Both the position numbers and the translations under genes were made by a program. The notes beneath the pieces were generated by a model that saw only the letters and a list, made by a program, of their open reading frames with translations, was not told the DNA's origin and made no database searches. This document shows positions 55,007 to 64,000 of a stretch of DNA of 64,000 bases, in pieces. Each line of letters begins with the position of its first letter. Position 1 is the first letter of the stretch. Origin of the DNA: JAKAFX01 sp049965715 (GTDB taxonomy: Archaea > Thermoplasmatota > Thermoplasmata > Thermoplasmatales > Thermoplasmataceae); NCBI GenBank assembly GCA_049965715.1, contig JBMFWA010000004.1, positions 34,525 through 98,524 of the forward strand, written 5' to 3'.

Positions 55007-56026
55007 CTATGCAGTCAGTTTATGATAGACGGACAGGGCATCCAGATTGTCCTTTATATCGTGAACTCTAAGGTAATCGACCTTTTTTTCCATCAGGTAG
55101 ATCGAGGATGCAAGCGTTCCTGCCAGTCTCCTGTCGACACTGCTGCCCGTGATGTCCCCTATGAAACTCTTTCTGGAAACGCCAACGAGGGTTTCAAATC
55201 CCATGTTCAGCGAATCGATATCCCTGATCAGTGCGAGGTTCTGTTCGAAATTCTTTCCGAATCCTATTCCCGGATCAAGAATGATATTCCCGGGTTTAAT
55301 GCCAGATTTAACAAGGTGCGAGGCCTGCCGGAAAAGGAAATGATTTACCTCTCTTACCACGTCTGAGTAGTCAGGGTGGTTCTGCATCGTAGAAGGCTCT
55401 CCCTGCATGTGCATTACGATACACTTTAGCTGTTCTCTCTGTGCGATATCCACCATCCTCTGGTCGGAAAACCCGGAGATATCGTTGACGAATGATATGT
55501 CGAAGTCAATAGCTGCCTCCAGGGTCTCCGGGTTTCTTGTGTCCACCGAGATCGGTATAGTAGAGCATTCCCTTATGTATTTTATGAACGGGATTATCCT
55601 GGAAATTTCTGTAGATGCACTGATTCTCTTGCTTCCAGGCCTGGTACTTTCACCACCGATATCTATAATATCAGGCTTCTGGTCAAGGAAACCGTCAATA
55701 GATCTTATATCTTCCAGGTTGAATCTTGATCCTGCGTAGAAAGAATCCGGCGTTGCGTTAAGTATTCCCATTATCTTGGGAACCGAAGGGTTCCTCGCGA
55801 TCTTTCCGAACATGGATTTTGCCAGTTCAGCCTCTGCGCCAGGAAATTTTCCAGAAGCCCTGAGAATGTCTTCAACATCCTTTTCACTGGCCTGTATTAA
55901 GCCTGGACGAAGGGCTTTCTGTATATTTGCCATGGAAGGATGGTTGCCGTAGACCTCAAAAAGACCGTTTCCTTCAACCCCGATCATCCTTCTGGCAGGG
56001 AAAAGCAGGAAGTCTCCATCATGCAT
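55007..56026 (-). CDS. folP: Dihydropteroate synthase with N-terminal extension
   Basis: The core from about residue 85 has all pterin-site motifs: IMGILNATPDSF, IDIGGESTRPGS, VNDISGFSD, MHMQGEPSTMQ, ILDPGIGFGKN and VGVSRKSFIGD. It joins a pterin to an aminobenzoate-type acid in folate-like cofactor synthesis. About 80 residues before the core (FLLFPARRMIGVEGNG, then a charged helix) are absent from bacterial enzymes. ATG 56026 is preferred to the TTG at 56035 because a TATA-like attaattat lies about 24 bases before it. Confidence 0.9.
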   Translation of the reverse strand: MHDGDFLLFPARRMIGVEGNGLFEVYGNHPSMANIQKALRPGLIQASEKDVEDILRASGKFPGAEAELAKSMFGKIARNPSVPKIMGILNATPDSFYAGSRFNLEDIRSIDGFLDQKPDIIDIGGESTRPGSKRISASTEISRIIPFIKYIRECSTIPISVDTRNPETLEAAIDFDISFVNDISGFSDQRMVDIAQREQLKCIVMHMQGEPSTMQNHPDYSDVVREVNHFLFRQASHLVKSGIKPGNIILDPGIGFGKNFEQNLALIRDIDSLNMGFETLVGVSRKSFIGDITGSSVDRRLAGTLASSIYLMEKKVDYLRVHDIKDNLDALSVYHKLTA

Positions 56027-56156
56027 GATTTCCAAAGTACAAAGGAATTAATTATCTTTGCAGTCTCACCTTTATGCACAGAGCAGTGAAACACAGTATC
56101 TCTTTATGTACACCCTACAGTTTAATACGAGACTAAACATTCTTTTACGTGATCAA

Positions 56157-56630
56157 ATGAAATGGATAACGAGAGAGAAAGCAAAGGTGGACAGGATCGC
56201 CTGTCCGTGGGTGATCAAGAGGTTTGTTGACCCTGATGCTGAATTTATTTTTGTTCCGGGGGACAAAGTGATTAAGGCAGCAAAGGAAATGAATGCCATT
56301 CCGTTCGACGTGGAAGGAGCTGAACTCACCCACTATGAGGAAAACGGTGAGGAGAGAGTGAGTTTTGACTCCATAATAAGGAAATACAATCTAAAGGACG
56401 AGGCGCTTCTGGATCTTGCCGCTATAGTGAGAGGGGCTGATGCTGATCTTGACAATCCAAGGGTGGAATCTGCAGGGCTTGAAGCTGCGGCAATGGGTTT
56501 CAGGGAGATAGCGAAGGACGATCATGAAAACATGAAGCTCCAGTTCCCCATGTATGACGCGCTCTACCAGTACTGCAGGCTGAAAATTGGAAAGAAAACA
56601 AAACTGGAACACAGCGCACGCCAGAAGTGA
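56157..56630 (+). CDS. ChrB-domain protein
   Basis: From ATG 56157 the product is 157 residues and starts MKWITREKAKVDRIACPWVI, the typical start of the ChrB C-terminal domain. It then has KRFVDPDAEFIFVP, FDVEGAELTHYEENGE and IVRGADADLDN. In bacteria the domain is linked with chromate resistance and superoxide stress; the biochemical role is not clear. The frame is open 33 codons upstream but a TATA-like agtttaatacg lies about 30 bases before this ATG. No chromate transporter is nearby. Confidence 0.85.
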   Translation: MKWITREKAKVDRIACPWVIKRFVDPDAEFIFVPGDKVIKAAKEMNAIPFDVEGAELTHYEENGEERVSFDSIIRKYNLKDEALLDLAAIVRGADADLDNPRVESAGLEAAAMGFREIAKDDHENMKLQFPMYDALYQYCRLKIGKKTKLEHSARQK

Positions 56631-56798
56631 ACGCTGTTTCCAATCGCCAATTTTTGTTTCGATTGTCTAAACAGCGTGGAAGGCGATCATGTCTATTGCT
56701 TTTCGTATATAAACTAACGGATTTCGTTTCCTTTATAAAACCTTATAAGCAGTCTTTCGATTAAGTTGCTCGCTCTGAACTTAGAGAAAGATGATTGT

Positions 56799-57227
56799 AT
56801 GAATAATGGTAATTTGAAGGCTGAAACTCCAAGAAAAAAGAGGTATTACACAAACCTCGAGGAGTTATCCGCAGCTATAGGAACCGGTCTCAGCCTTCAG
56901 AACAGGAAGATGAGCAGGGAAGAATCGATCGAGGCGGCAGAACACCTGATCAATTTCTTTGGATACAATGACAGGGTTATAGACAACATGCTTGAACCGG
57001 AAGATCGCGATGCATTCTACACAATGGAAGATATTGGCGTGCTTCAGACAGAACGCGAAGAGACTACGCTGTTTGATGGAAGGGAATGGAGAATACACTA
57101 CTGGATTCTGAACACAGACAGGATATATGAATTGTCAAGGATGAAGTTGAGGGATGTCAAGGCGAAGCAGGATGACACCTTCAATTTTTACGAGACCATT
57201 CCTGATGAGTACTGGCGTGCATCTTAG
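56799..57227 (+). CDS. Conserved unknown protein upstream of ABCE1 (DUF6015-like)
   Basis: From ATG 56799 the protein is 142 residues: a basic start (NNGNLKAETPRKKRYY), then a helical region (EELSAAIGTGLSLQNRK; ESIEAAEHLINFFGY) and a segment TLFDGREWRIHYWILNTD rich in aromatic residues. I believe it is the Thermoplasmata protein family labelled DUF6015, but cannot confirm this here. Two TATA-like sites (tttataaaacc, ttataagc) lie at 56732-56750. ABCE1 follows nine bases later, so a role near ribosome recycling is possible. Confidence 0.72.
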   Translation: MNNGNLKAETPRKKRYYTNLEELSAAIGTGLSLQNRKMSREESIEAAEHLINFFGYNDRVIDNMLEPEDRDAFYTMEDIGVLQTEREETTLFDGREWRIHYWILNTDRIYELSRMKLRDVKAKQDDTFNFYETIPDEYWRAS

Positions 57228-57236
57228 GGGATTGCC

Positions 57237-59009
57237 ATGCACATTGCGGTACTCGACAAGGAGAAATGCCATCCAAAAAAATGCAATCATGAATGCCAGT
57301 TTTACTGTCCGCCGGTAAGAAGCGGAACCAAGACGATAGAGTTTGTCGACACTCAGGATCAGCCCATCATAAATGAGCCACTCTGTATCGGTTGCGGAAT
57401 ATGTGTCAGGCGGTGCCCTTTCGGGGCGATAAAAATAATAAACGTTCCGGACGAAATGAACAAGGACCTTTTCCATCAGTACGGACTCAATAAATTCAGA
57501 CTTTACTCTGTTCCTGTGCTCCAGAAGGGAAAGGTCGTGGCGATTCTCGGTAAAAACGGTCTCGGCAAGACCACTGCCCTGAATATTCTTTCCGGCGTTA
57601 CAATACCGAATTTCGGGGATTACGGGAAAGCGCCGGATCAGGACCTTGTAATAGAGAAGATGGCAGGAACACAGATGGGACAGTATTTCAAGGATCTCTA
57701 CAACGGTAAGAAGAAGGTGGCGCTTAAGAATCAGTATGTTGACCAGATCCCCAGAGTTACCAAGGGCACCATAGGGGAAATAATTGCCCGCTCCGATACA
57801 GATGGAAGGAAGGATGAAATAATTTCAACGCTGGAAATGCAGTCATCCCTGAGCAAGGACGTATCAACATGTTCAGGCGGCGAACTGCAGAAACTTGCAA
57901 TTGCCGTCACCCTGCTGAAGAATGCCGATGTGATGATGTTTGACGAGATGTCCTCGTATCTTGACATCGGCGACAGGCTCAGGATAGCCAGGATAATACA
58001 GGATATTGCAAAGGACAGGACCATAATGGTCGTGGAGCATGATCTTGCCATACTTGACTGGATAGCCGACGAAATATCACCGATTTACGGCGAAAGCGGA
58101 GCTTACGGTGTCATCGGCATTCAGAGATCAACCAACAAGGCCATCAACTCATTCCTCTCTGGTTACCTGAAGGAGGAGAATGTCAGGATCAGCACCCATA
58201 CCATAGAGTTCTCCAAGCGTTCTGCCAAGAGAACCCACTCCCAGGAGACGCTGGTAGCATGGGAAGGAGTAAGGAAGACGCTGGGCGATTTCACAATATC
58301 ATCAGACAAAGGTGAGATCGCCAGGGGAGAAGTTGTGGGGGCAATGGGAAGGAATGCGCTGGGAAAAACCACATTTGTGAAGATGCTTGCGGGTGTTCTT
58401 GAAATGGATCAGGGGAGCATCTCCAGAAAACTCAGGATTGCATATAAGCCACAGTACATATCAACAACCTTCGAAGGCACAGCATTTGAGATGCTGTCAC
58501 AGTCACTGAAGGAAAGAATGAGCGAGAATTTTGTAAAGGGCGACATTCTGGCTCCCCTTGACATAAACGAAATCATGTACAGCAATGTTCAGGATCTGTC
58601 CGGAGGAGAGATGCAGAGGCTCTCAATTGCCCTGACGCTTGGAACGGACGCGGATCTGTATCTGCTGGATGAGCCGTCAGCTCACCTGGATGCATCTTTC
58701 AGGATGGCCACTGCACGTGTCATACGCAGGGTAATGGAAAATACAAAGAGGAGCGCAATTGTCGTTGATCACGACATATACTTCACGGATCTGATATCCG
58801 ACCGCCTGATGGTATTCCAGGGGAAACCGGGAATAGAGGCAACCACATTTGGTCCAACCGATATGAGAACCGGAATGAACCTCTTCCTCAAGGGGGTTGG
58901 CATAACATTCAGAAGGGACGAAAAAACCATGCGTCCAAGGATCAACAAGGCAAACAGCAGTCTTGACCGTCAGCAGAAGGAGACCGGTGAATATTATTAC
59001 TCTCAGTGA
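57237..59009 (+). CDS. Ribosome recycling ATPase ABCE1/RLI
   Basis: The 590-residue protein has an N-terminal domain with two Fe-S clusters (CHPKKCNHECQFYCP and CIGCGICVRRCP), then two ATPase domains: Walker A GKNGLGKTT with signature CSGGELQK, and GRNALGKTT with LSGGEMQR. It splits ribosomes after termination. In the first Walker B region the usual DEPSSYLD is DEMSSYLD, a Pro to Met change. It is packed between the unknown protein and tgtA in one operon. Confidence 0.96.
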   Translation: MHIAVLDKEKCHPKKCNHECQFYCPPVRSGTKTIEFVDTQDQPIINEPLCIGCGICVRRCPFGAIKIINVPDEMNKDLFHQYGLNKFRLYSVPVLQKGKVVAILGKNGLGKTTALNILSGVTIPNFGDYGKAPDQDLVIEKMAGTQMGQYFKDLYNGKKKVALKNQYVDQIPRVTKGTIGEIIARSDTDGRKDEIISTLEMQSSLSKDVSTCSGGELQKLAIAVTLLKNADVMMFDEMSSYLDIGDRLRIARIIQDIAKDRTIMVVEHDLAILDWIADEISPIYGESGAYGVIGIQRSTNKAINSFLSGYLKEENVRISTHTIEFSKRSAKRTHSQETLVAWEGVRKTLGDFTISSDKGEIARGEVVGAMGRNALGKTTFVKMLAGVLEMDQGSISRKLRIAYKPQYISTTFEGTAFEMLSQSLKERMSENFVKGDILAPLDINEIMYSNVQDLSGGEMQRLSIALTLGTDADLYLLDEPSAHLDASFRMATARVIRRVMENTKRSAIVVDHDIYFTDLISDRLMVFQGKPGIEATTFGPTDMRTGMNLFLKGVGITFRRDEKTMRPRINKANSSLDRQQKETGEYYYSQ

Positions 59010-59027
59010 GACAGGGGCTGGTTTTCT

Positions 59028-60956
59028 CTGATTGAAATACTGCACAGGGACGGGCTTGCAAGAATCGGGAAATTCAAGACACAGCACGGCTATATCCTGA
59101 CTCCGACTGTGATGCCTGTCATAAATCCTAACATGATCACCATAACTCCGGAAAGGATGAAGAAACTTGGTGTGAATGCAGTCATAACCAATGCTTATAT
59201 CATCAGGCGGAACAGTGATCTGCGAAAGAAAGCACTGGAAGAGGGCGTTCACAGGTTGATCGGATTTGACGGTCCTGTGATGACAGATTCCGGCACTTTC
59301 CAGTCGCATGTTTATGGTGATGTAGAATACACAAACAGGGAGATCGTGGAATTTCAGCGTTCCATAGGCAGCGACATAGGAACCATACTGGACATATTCA
59401 GCGAACCTACAGACTCACATGCAGCCGCAAAGGATGCGGTTGAGGAGACACACCGCAGGTTCCTGGAAGCAAAGAATCAGGGAGAGATGATACTGTCAGG
59501 ACCGATTCAGGGATCAGTCTATCCAGATCTGAGGAGGTATTCCGCAAATCTTATGAGCGAGGCAGGATCCCAATATTTACCGATTGGCGGAGTTGTACCA
59601 CTGCTGGAATCTTACAGGTATTCAGATCTGGTGGACATAATCATAAATTCTCGTTTGAATGCTGATTTTTCTGCACCATTACATCTTTTTGGGGCAGGCC
59701 ATCCGATGTTTCTTGGAATGTCTGTCCTGCTTGGCATCGACATTTTCGATTCTGCATCGTATGTAAAATACGCCAGAGATTCCCGGCTCATATATCCAGA
59801 CGGCACCCGCGATCTCTCAAAAATTGATGAATTTCCCCTCTGGAGCCCAATTCACGATCGGTACACGGTAAGAGAAATGTTCTCCCTGGATCCGGAAAAG
59901 AGGACAGAGGAGATTGCCTGGCACAACCTTTTTGCAATATTCATGGAAATCTCAGAGATCAGGGAGCGTATAATGGAGCAGAACCTCTGGCAGTATGTTG
60001 AGGGGAAAGCGAGGGCTCACCCATCTCTGTTCAAGGCATACCTGAGAATACTCGACCATTCGAGGGATATTGCACAGTATCAGGAAATCAGCAAGAAATC
60101 ACCGTTCTTCTATTTTGACGGTTATTCTTCGATGCACCCTTCAGTACAGAGGCTGAGATCATTCATCACAGGAATCTCCAAAAATGCAAGGAAAATTGTG
60201 ATTGTGGAAAATGATCTCACGAGGATTCAGATGCCGGATCAGAGTGTGGTGAGGGAGATATACAACCGCTCTGACCAGACTTTTCTTTTTCCGTGGAATT
60301 CATTTCTGGTTCCAGTGGAACTGAAGGATACGTACCCTGTCCAGCAGATCGTGGGGCATTTCCTTGGCCAGGAAGAGATAAAGGCCAGTATTGACGCACT
60401 TAAAGAGGAGGGCAGGGAAGTCAAAGCCCTCTCGGAAGTTGTGGACGAACTCAGGGACGCACCTGAAAAGAGGGATTTGGATCTTCAGGAAGTCAGAATG
60501 ATAGCGGACTATCAGTTCGGAGAAGGAACAGGTATGAAGATGTTCCCGGATGGATCGGTTGTCAGAAGATCAAGATCCACAAACAGGATCAGATCAGTAT
60601 CCCTGGGAGGCGAGATACTGGCAACCCTCAGGCCCCATGACGGTTTGTTCACTCTTTCTTTCAACGGCGGGCTGAGACTCAGGGAGATTTGCGGAAACAG
60701 GCATTCTGTATCGGTCAGCAGAGACAGTGCCGATTACAATGCGAAGGGGTACAACGTGTTCTTCAAGTTCATCACAGACTTTGATCATGAGATCATTGCA
60801 GGCAACGAAAGCACGGTTATCGATCCAGACGGCGAAATGGTGGCAGTGGGTAAAGCAACGGTTTCCGGAAGGGAAATAGGATATTATAAATCCGGAGTTG
60901 CAGTCAAGGTTACACATGGCAGGGAAAGTGGTGGATCAGCAGAGAATGAAACTTGA
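59028..60956 (+). CDS. tgtA: Archaeosine tRNA-guanine transglycosylase, with non-standard start
   Basis: The protein swaps guanine for preQ0 at position 15 of tRNA. Motifs are MTDSGTFQS (nucleophile Asp), DIFSEPTDS and a C-terminal PUA domain from about 60540. The family N terminus (IEILHRDGLARIGKFK) is encoded in frame upstream of ATG 59109, but the only possible starts there are CTG 59028 or ATT 59031; ATG 59109 would cut about 27 residues. The zinc cysteines expected in FPCSCPVC are absent (FPLWSPIH), while the His in AWHNLF remains. The gene starts 18 bases after ABCE1 and overlaps the helicase gene. Confidence 0.9.
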   Translation: MIEILHRDGLARIGKFKTQHGYILTPTVMPVINPNMITITPERMKKLGVNAVITNAYIIRRNSDLRKKALEEGVHRLIGFDGPVMTDSGTFQSHVYGDVEYTNREIVEFQRSIGSDIGTILDIFSEPTDSHAAAKDAVEETHRRFLEAKNQGEMILSGPIQGSVYPDLRRYSANLMSEAGSQYLPIGGVVPLLESYRYSDLVDIIINSRLNADFSAPLHLFGAGHPMFLGMSVLLGIDIFDSASYVKYARDSRLIYPDGTRDLSKIDEFPLWSPIHDRYTVREMFSLDPEKRTEEIAWHNLFAIFMEISEIRERIMEQNLWQYVEGKARAHPSLFKAYLRILDHSRDIAQYQEISKKSPFFYFDGYSSMHPSVQRLRSFITGISKNARKIVIVENDLTRIQMPDQSVVREIYNRSDQTFLFPWNSFLVPVELKDTYPVQQIVGHFLGQEEIKASIDALKEEGREVKALSEVVDELRDAPEKRDLDLQEVRMIADYQFGEGTGMKMFPDGSVVRRSRSTNRIRSVSLGGEILATLRPHDGLFTLSFNGGLRLREICGNRHSVSVSRDSADYNAKGYNVFFKFITDFDHEIIAGNESTVIDPDGEMVAVGKATVSGREIGYYKSGVAVKVTHGRESGGSAENET

Positions 60957-63678
60957 CAGGGAAAAGGAGAATATAATAAAAGCCACGGGAAATGTTCTGG
61001 TGATTGCAAACCCGGGGACGGGAAAGACCGAACTTATTGCAAGGAAATATGCAGATCTTGTTGCTTCTGGCGTGAATCCGTCAGATATCCTGTGCCTGAC
61101 GTTCACCAAGAAGGCCATGACAGAGATGGAGGAAAGAATTTCGAAAATACTCAGCGAGGAGGGCATAAACACAGGCTTTTCTAACATTAATGTGTTCACA
61201 TTTCATTCCTACTGCAACCAGTATCTTGACGACAAGGCTCTAGTATCCCCAAATCTGCTCAGGTATTCCATCTTCAACTTTCTCAAGAACGAGAAAGTAT
61301 TCAACTATGAGGACGACTATCTTATAGGCACTATTGTACCGAAGATAGAGAACGCGATACGCTACCTCAAGACATACGGAATGCTGCCCGACTCAATAGA
61401 TCTGGAAGCCGTGAAGTGTCAGCTGGGCGATTTTGGAAAAACCAGAATCATTTCAAAGAGGGAAATGGATTTCTTTGCCGAAAAGTTTGTTGCAATGTTC
61501 GACAATTACGAGAAGGAGAAGGGACAGCAGGGTATCGATTATGCAGATATGGTACTGAAATTTCTCCAGATGGGAAGGAAGAAAATATACAAGTATGTCC
61601 TCATAGATGAACTCCAGGACATAAACAGCCTTGAGGCAAGGGTCGCTCTTGACTCATCCGAAACATTCTTTGCAGTCGGGGACAGAAAGCAGGCAATTTT
61701 TGGATTCCAGGGAGGATCTGTGGCGAACTTCGATCTGTTCAGGAATTCGAGCGTTTTTGTTCTGCACTATAACCACAGGAGCACCAATGAGATCATTGCC
61801 TATGCGAGGGAATACTATCAGGCGAGGACAAAAAACCAGGACCACAGATCCGAGCTGTCCGGCCTTGCAAATCAGGATTCAAGCCCCGGTCAGAGGCCGA
61901 CGATTATAGAGAGCAGCGGTGAAACCATAGAGGGCATTGTACCAAGAATCATCAAGCAGCTGGAGGGAAAAACCTCAAGCATAGGCATTCTGGTGAGGAA
62001 GAATGCTCAGATAAAGGATGTCGCGATGGAACTCGAAAGGATGGGCTACCAGTACAGGGCTGTTTATTCCTTTGAATCAGATCTTCCTATGGACGAGATC
62101 GTCACGTTCCTGAAGGGACTTCTCGGGAACGATGTCAGAAGCATCAGGGCAGCCATGCTCACTCCATTTTTCCCAATTTCGCTGAAGGATGCTTTCAATC
62201 TGCTTGAACCGAGATCAAGGGATGATATGGGATCGTTCCTGGAAAAGGTCCCGGAATTCAGGACAATGAGGGAATCCATAAGAAACGTTAACGATCTGGA
62301 CAGGCTGTTCATGAAGCACATAATACCAGTCTCAGCCTCTTATGGGAAGGAATATTTCACGACAGCACTCTCGGTGAGAGAACTGGTGCTCGAGGCGATC
62401 TCCGTTCTCAAGGATCCGGGGATATCTGATATCATCAGCTACGTTCTCAACGCAGATTATCCACAGAGCCAGAATGATTCAGACTCCGGAATATTCATAG
62501 AAACAGTTCACGGCGCCAAGGGCAGGCAGTTTGACGCTGTCATATATCTGCCATCTTCTTCAAGAGAGTACGGAAGCATGGTAGACGAAGTGAAGCAGGC
62601 AATACTGATCAGTAAGGGAATAAATCCAAAAGAGGAGATAGAGGAGGAAGACCTTAGGATAGATTTTGTGGCCATGACAAGATCCATGCAGTACCTATAC
62701 ATAATCCCGGATCCCTCAAAGGCAGATCCGGGATACTACGTCCCTGAACTTTCAGAAAGAATAGTTATGGATCCGGAGGGGGTCGCGGACGATTCACTGT
62801 ACCAGAGGTACAGGGAGGCGTACAATCTGTTTGTATCAGGTGATCCTGAGGGCTCAAGAAAGGTGCTGCAGGAGAAAGAGGACTGGGTAATCAGCACAAT
62901 ATCCGAATACTTCGGCAATCTCAGGAGGCTCTCATACTCTTCGGTGAGTGATCTTCAATCCAGCTGCTGTGACTTCCTCATAAGGGATATAATCAATGTC
63001 AGCGCAGAATCGAAGGCGATGGAACGGGGCACCATGATACACAGCATGGCTGAAATGATATCCAGGGGGGAGGAGGTGGAAACAACAGATGAGTATGCAG
63101 AATACAGGGATAATGTGAAGAAAGCGGTTGAAATAATCAAGAGGGATTATCCGGAGCCTGTAGGGCAGGAAATCAGTATAAGCGTACCAATAAACACCAT
63201 TATCGACACAACATATGAAATGGAATTCAAGGGCAAAATAGACGCCCTTTTCCGGAACAATGAGAGGTACCTCATAGTGGACTGGAAAACAGACAAGACA
63301 GATGACAGGTCTTCACACCACAGGGCGCAACTTGAACTCTACCGCAAAATGCTATCATCCAGCAGGAACATTGACCCCGATAAGATAGATGTCGGCATCG
63401 GGTTCGTGGCATTGAGGAACCCCATAAACCTCCTTGGAAGCTCTGTCAAGATTGACATCACAAGACCCAACAGCAAAACACTGAACAGTTTTCTGGGCGC
63501 TCTCAGGAGAATAATAAACATGAAGGACAACCCTGAAATATTCCTGATGGAACTTCAGGAGGAGAACCCTGAGAATCATATATGCAGGTCCATAGTTGAG
63601 GAATATGTCAGGGAAAAAAGATATAATGTCAAAAGTGCGGTGGACGGGATTAAAACGAACCTGGATAGCTTTATTTAA
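60946..63678 (+). CDS. UvrD-like helicase fused to PD-(D/E)XK nuclease (AddA-like)
   Basis: The protein (910 residues from ATG 60946; ATG 60916 is an alternative) has the SF1 helicase motifs: ANPGTGKTEL, LTFTKKAMTEM, FHSYCN, LIDELQDIN, GDRKQAIFGFQGG, VHGAKGRQFDAVIY and FVAMTRSMQYLYI. The last 250 residues form a RecB-type nuclease: RGTMIHSMAEMI, GKIDALFRN and IVDWKTDK (the D ... D-x-K core). This is the AddA layout, used to process double-strand breaks. No AddB-like partner is nearby. It overlaps tgtA by 11 bases, in an operon of translation genes. Confidence 0.93.
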   Translation: MKLDREKENIIKATGNVLVIANPGTGKTELIARKYADLVASGVNPSDILCLTFTKKAMTEMEERISKILSEEGINTGFSNINVFTFHSYCNQYLDDKALVSPNLLRYSIFNFLKNEKVFNYEDDYLIGTIVPKIENAIRYLKTYGMLPDSIDLEAVKCQLGDFGKTRIISKREMDFFAEKFVAMFDNYEKEKGQQGIDYADMVLKFLQMGRKKIYKYVLIDELQDINSLEARVALDSSETFFAVGDRKQAIFGFQGGSVANFDLFRNSSVFVLHYNHRSTNEIIAYAREYYQARTKNQDHRSELSGLANQDSSPGQRPTIIESSGETIEGIVPRIIKQLEGKTSSIGILVRKNAQIKDVAMELERMGYQYRAVYSFESDLPMDEIVTFLKGLLGNDVRSIRAAMLTPFFPISLKDAFNLLEPRSRDDMGSFLEKVPEFRTMRESIRNVNDLDRLFMKHIIPVSASYGKEYFTTALSVRELVLEAISVLKDPGISDIISYVLNADYPQSQNDSDSGIFIETVHGAKGRQFDAVIYLPSSSREYGSMVDEVKQAILISKGINPKEEIEEEDLRIDFVAMTRSMQYLYIIPDPSKADPGYYVPELSERIVMDPEGVADDSLYQRYREAYNLFVSGDPEGSRKVLQEKEDWVISTISEYFGNLRRLSYSSVSDLQSSCCDFLIRDIINVSAESKAMERGTMIHSMAEMISRGEEVETTDEYAEYRDNVKKAVEIIKRDYPEPVGQEISISVPINTIIDTTYEMEFKGKIDALFRNNERYLIVDWKTDKTDDRSSHHRAQLELYRKMLSSSRNIDPDKIDVGIGFVALRNPINLLGSSVKIDITRPNSKTLNSFLGALRRIINMKDNPEIFLMELQEENPENHICRSIVEEYVREKRYNVKSAVDGIKTNLDSFI

Positions 63679-63808
63679 CCGCGGATCCGTGTCCATGTTA
63701 TCGATTTCAAAACCAGACAGATTCAAAATAATGCTGTAAGAGGCACGGTCAGGTATATTTATTATTGGTTAGGTCCCCTAATTGGAGACAATATTGTCTT
63801 GTAAGATT

Positions 63809-64000
63809 TCAAGCTTTCTGAATCTTCTCTATACATTTTTGATTCATCTCCCTTGGTGTAATATATCCTATGGCACTGTGCAGCCTCTCATTGTTATAGA
63901 AATCCACAAATCTATCTATTGTTGATTCCGCTTCCTCAAAGCTCTCAAACTCGAATCTCCTTATTACCTCCCTTTCCAGGATCGAGTTGAATGATTCTAT
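63809..64000 (-). mobile_element. C-terminal end of an IS3-family transposase (cut by window edge)
   Basis: The minus-strand frame is open to the right edge and ends with TGA at 63809-63811. The 63 visible residues match the end of the integrase domain of IS3-type OrfB: FNSILEREVIRRF, the Glu-containing end of the DDE core region, and FVDFYNNERLHSAIGYITP. The left end of the element should lie between the stop and the helicase gene, perhaps near 63770 where tcccctaattggagaca looks like an inverted-repeat end. The other end is outside the window. Confidence 0.85.

Overview
The window looks like chromosome of a Thermoplasmatales-type archaeon (Thermoplasmatota). The sequence-based reasons are the gene set: group II chaperonin (thermosome), RLI/ABCE1, archaeosine tRNA-guanine transglycosylase, TYW1/Taw1, archaeal RPA with its partner protein, and a PIN-KH ATPase. 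To these add a tricorn-factor F1-like proline iminopeptidase, a sedolisin acid protease and an almost complete set of enzymes for the non-phosphorylative Entner-Doudoroff pathway. Many genes have a TATA-like element about 26 bases before the start codon, so leaderless transcripts are probably common; TTG and GTG starts are also frequent. I do not assign a species.

Layout. 1-1.4 kb: three membrane or secreted proteins of unknown role. 1.4-5.3 kb: proline iminopeptidase, a TSUP sulfur-anion permease with a decayed DsrE-like gene, and an ATPase pseudogene broken by a stop codon and a 285-bp IS200/IS605-derived miniature element. 5.5-15.7 kb: a GNAT gene, tRNA-Ile(GAT), CTU1-type tRNA thiolase, PIN-KH ATPase, asparagine synthase-like protein sharing one palindromic TATA box with the ATPase, an HxlR regulator, two MFS carriers, MTA phosphorylase, a beta-CASP nuclease and a HAD phosphatase. 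15.9-21.7 kb: the RPA operon (possible leader peptide, RPA, RPA-associated protein, two small unknown proteins), thioesterase, CoaBC, nitrilase and a hydrolase. 21.8-30.4 kb: sedolisin, pyruvate phosphate dikinase, heme O synthase facing a histidine-bearing membrane protein, a second miniature IS remnant and an MFS carrier.

30.4-42.9 kb: UbiA/UbiD pair (quinone synthesis), KDG aldolase, PolX, gluconate dehydratase, glycerate kinase, pyruvate kinase, an aldehyde dehydrogenase (probable glyceraldehyde dehydrogenase), a small HmoA-like protein and a GHMP kinase. Together with the dikinase these cover gluconate to pyruvate except glucose dehydrogenase and enolase, which are not seen here. 42.9-53.5 kb: membrane pyrophosphatase (K+-independent type by its signature), an IS-remnant-like spacer, DUF1805 protein, a sodium:solute symporter with its DUF3311 partner, a PepSY protein, a surface protein, a winged-helix regulator with a membrane partner, thermosome and Taw1. 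53.7-63.7 kb: acyl-CoA dehydrogenase, dihydropteroate synthase, ChrB-domain protein and a close-packed run of unknown protein - ABCE1 - tgtA - helicase/nuclease. The right edge cuts an IS3-family transposase.

No CRISPR array, rRNA or prophage was seen. The points most worth a second look are the two miniature IS605-type remnants with matching ends, the symmetric bidirectional promoter, tgtA with no standard start and no zinc cysteines, the AddA-like helicase-nuclease in a translation operon, and the histidine-rich membrane protein beside heme O synthase.
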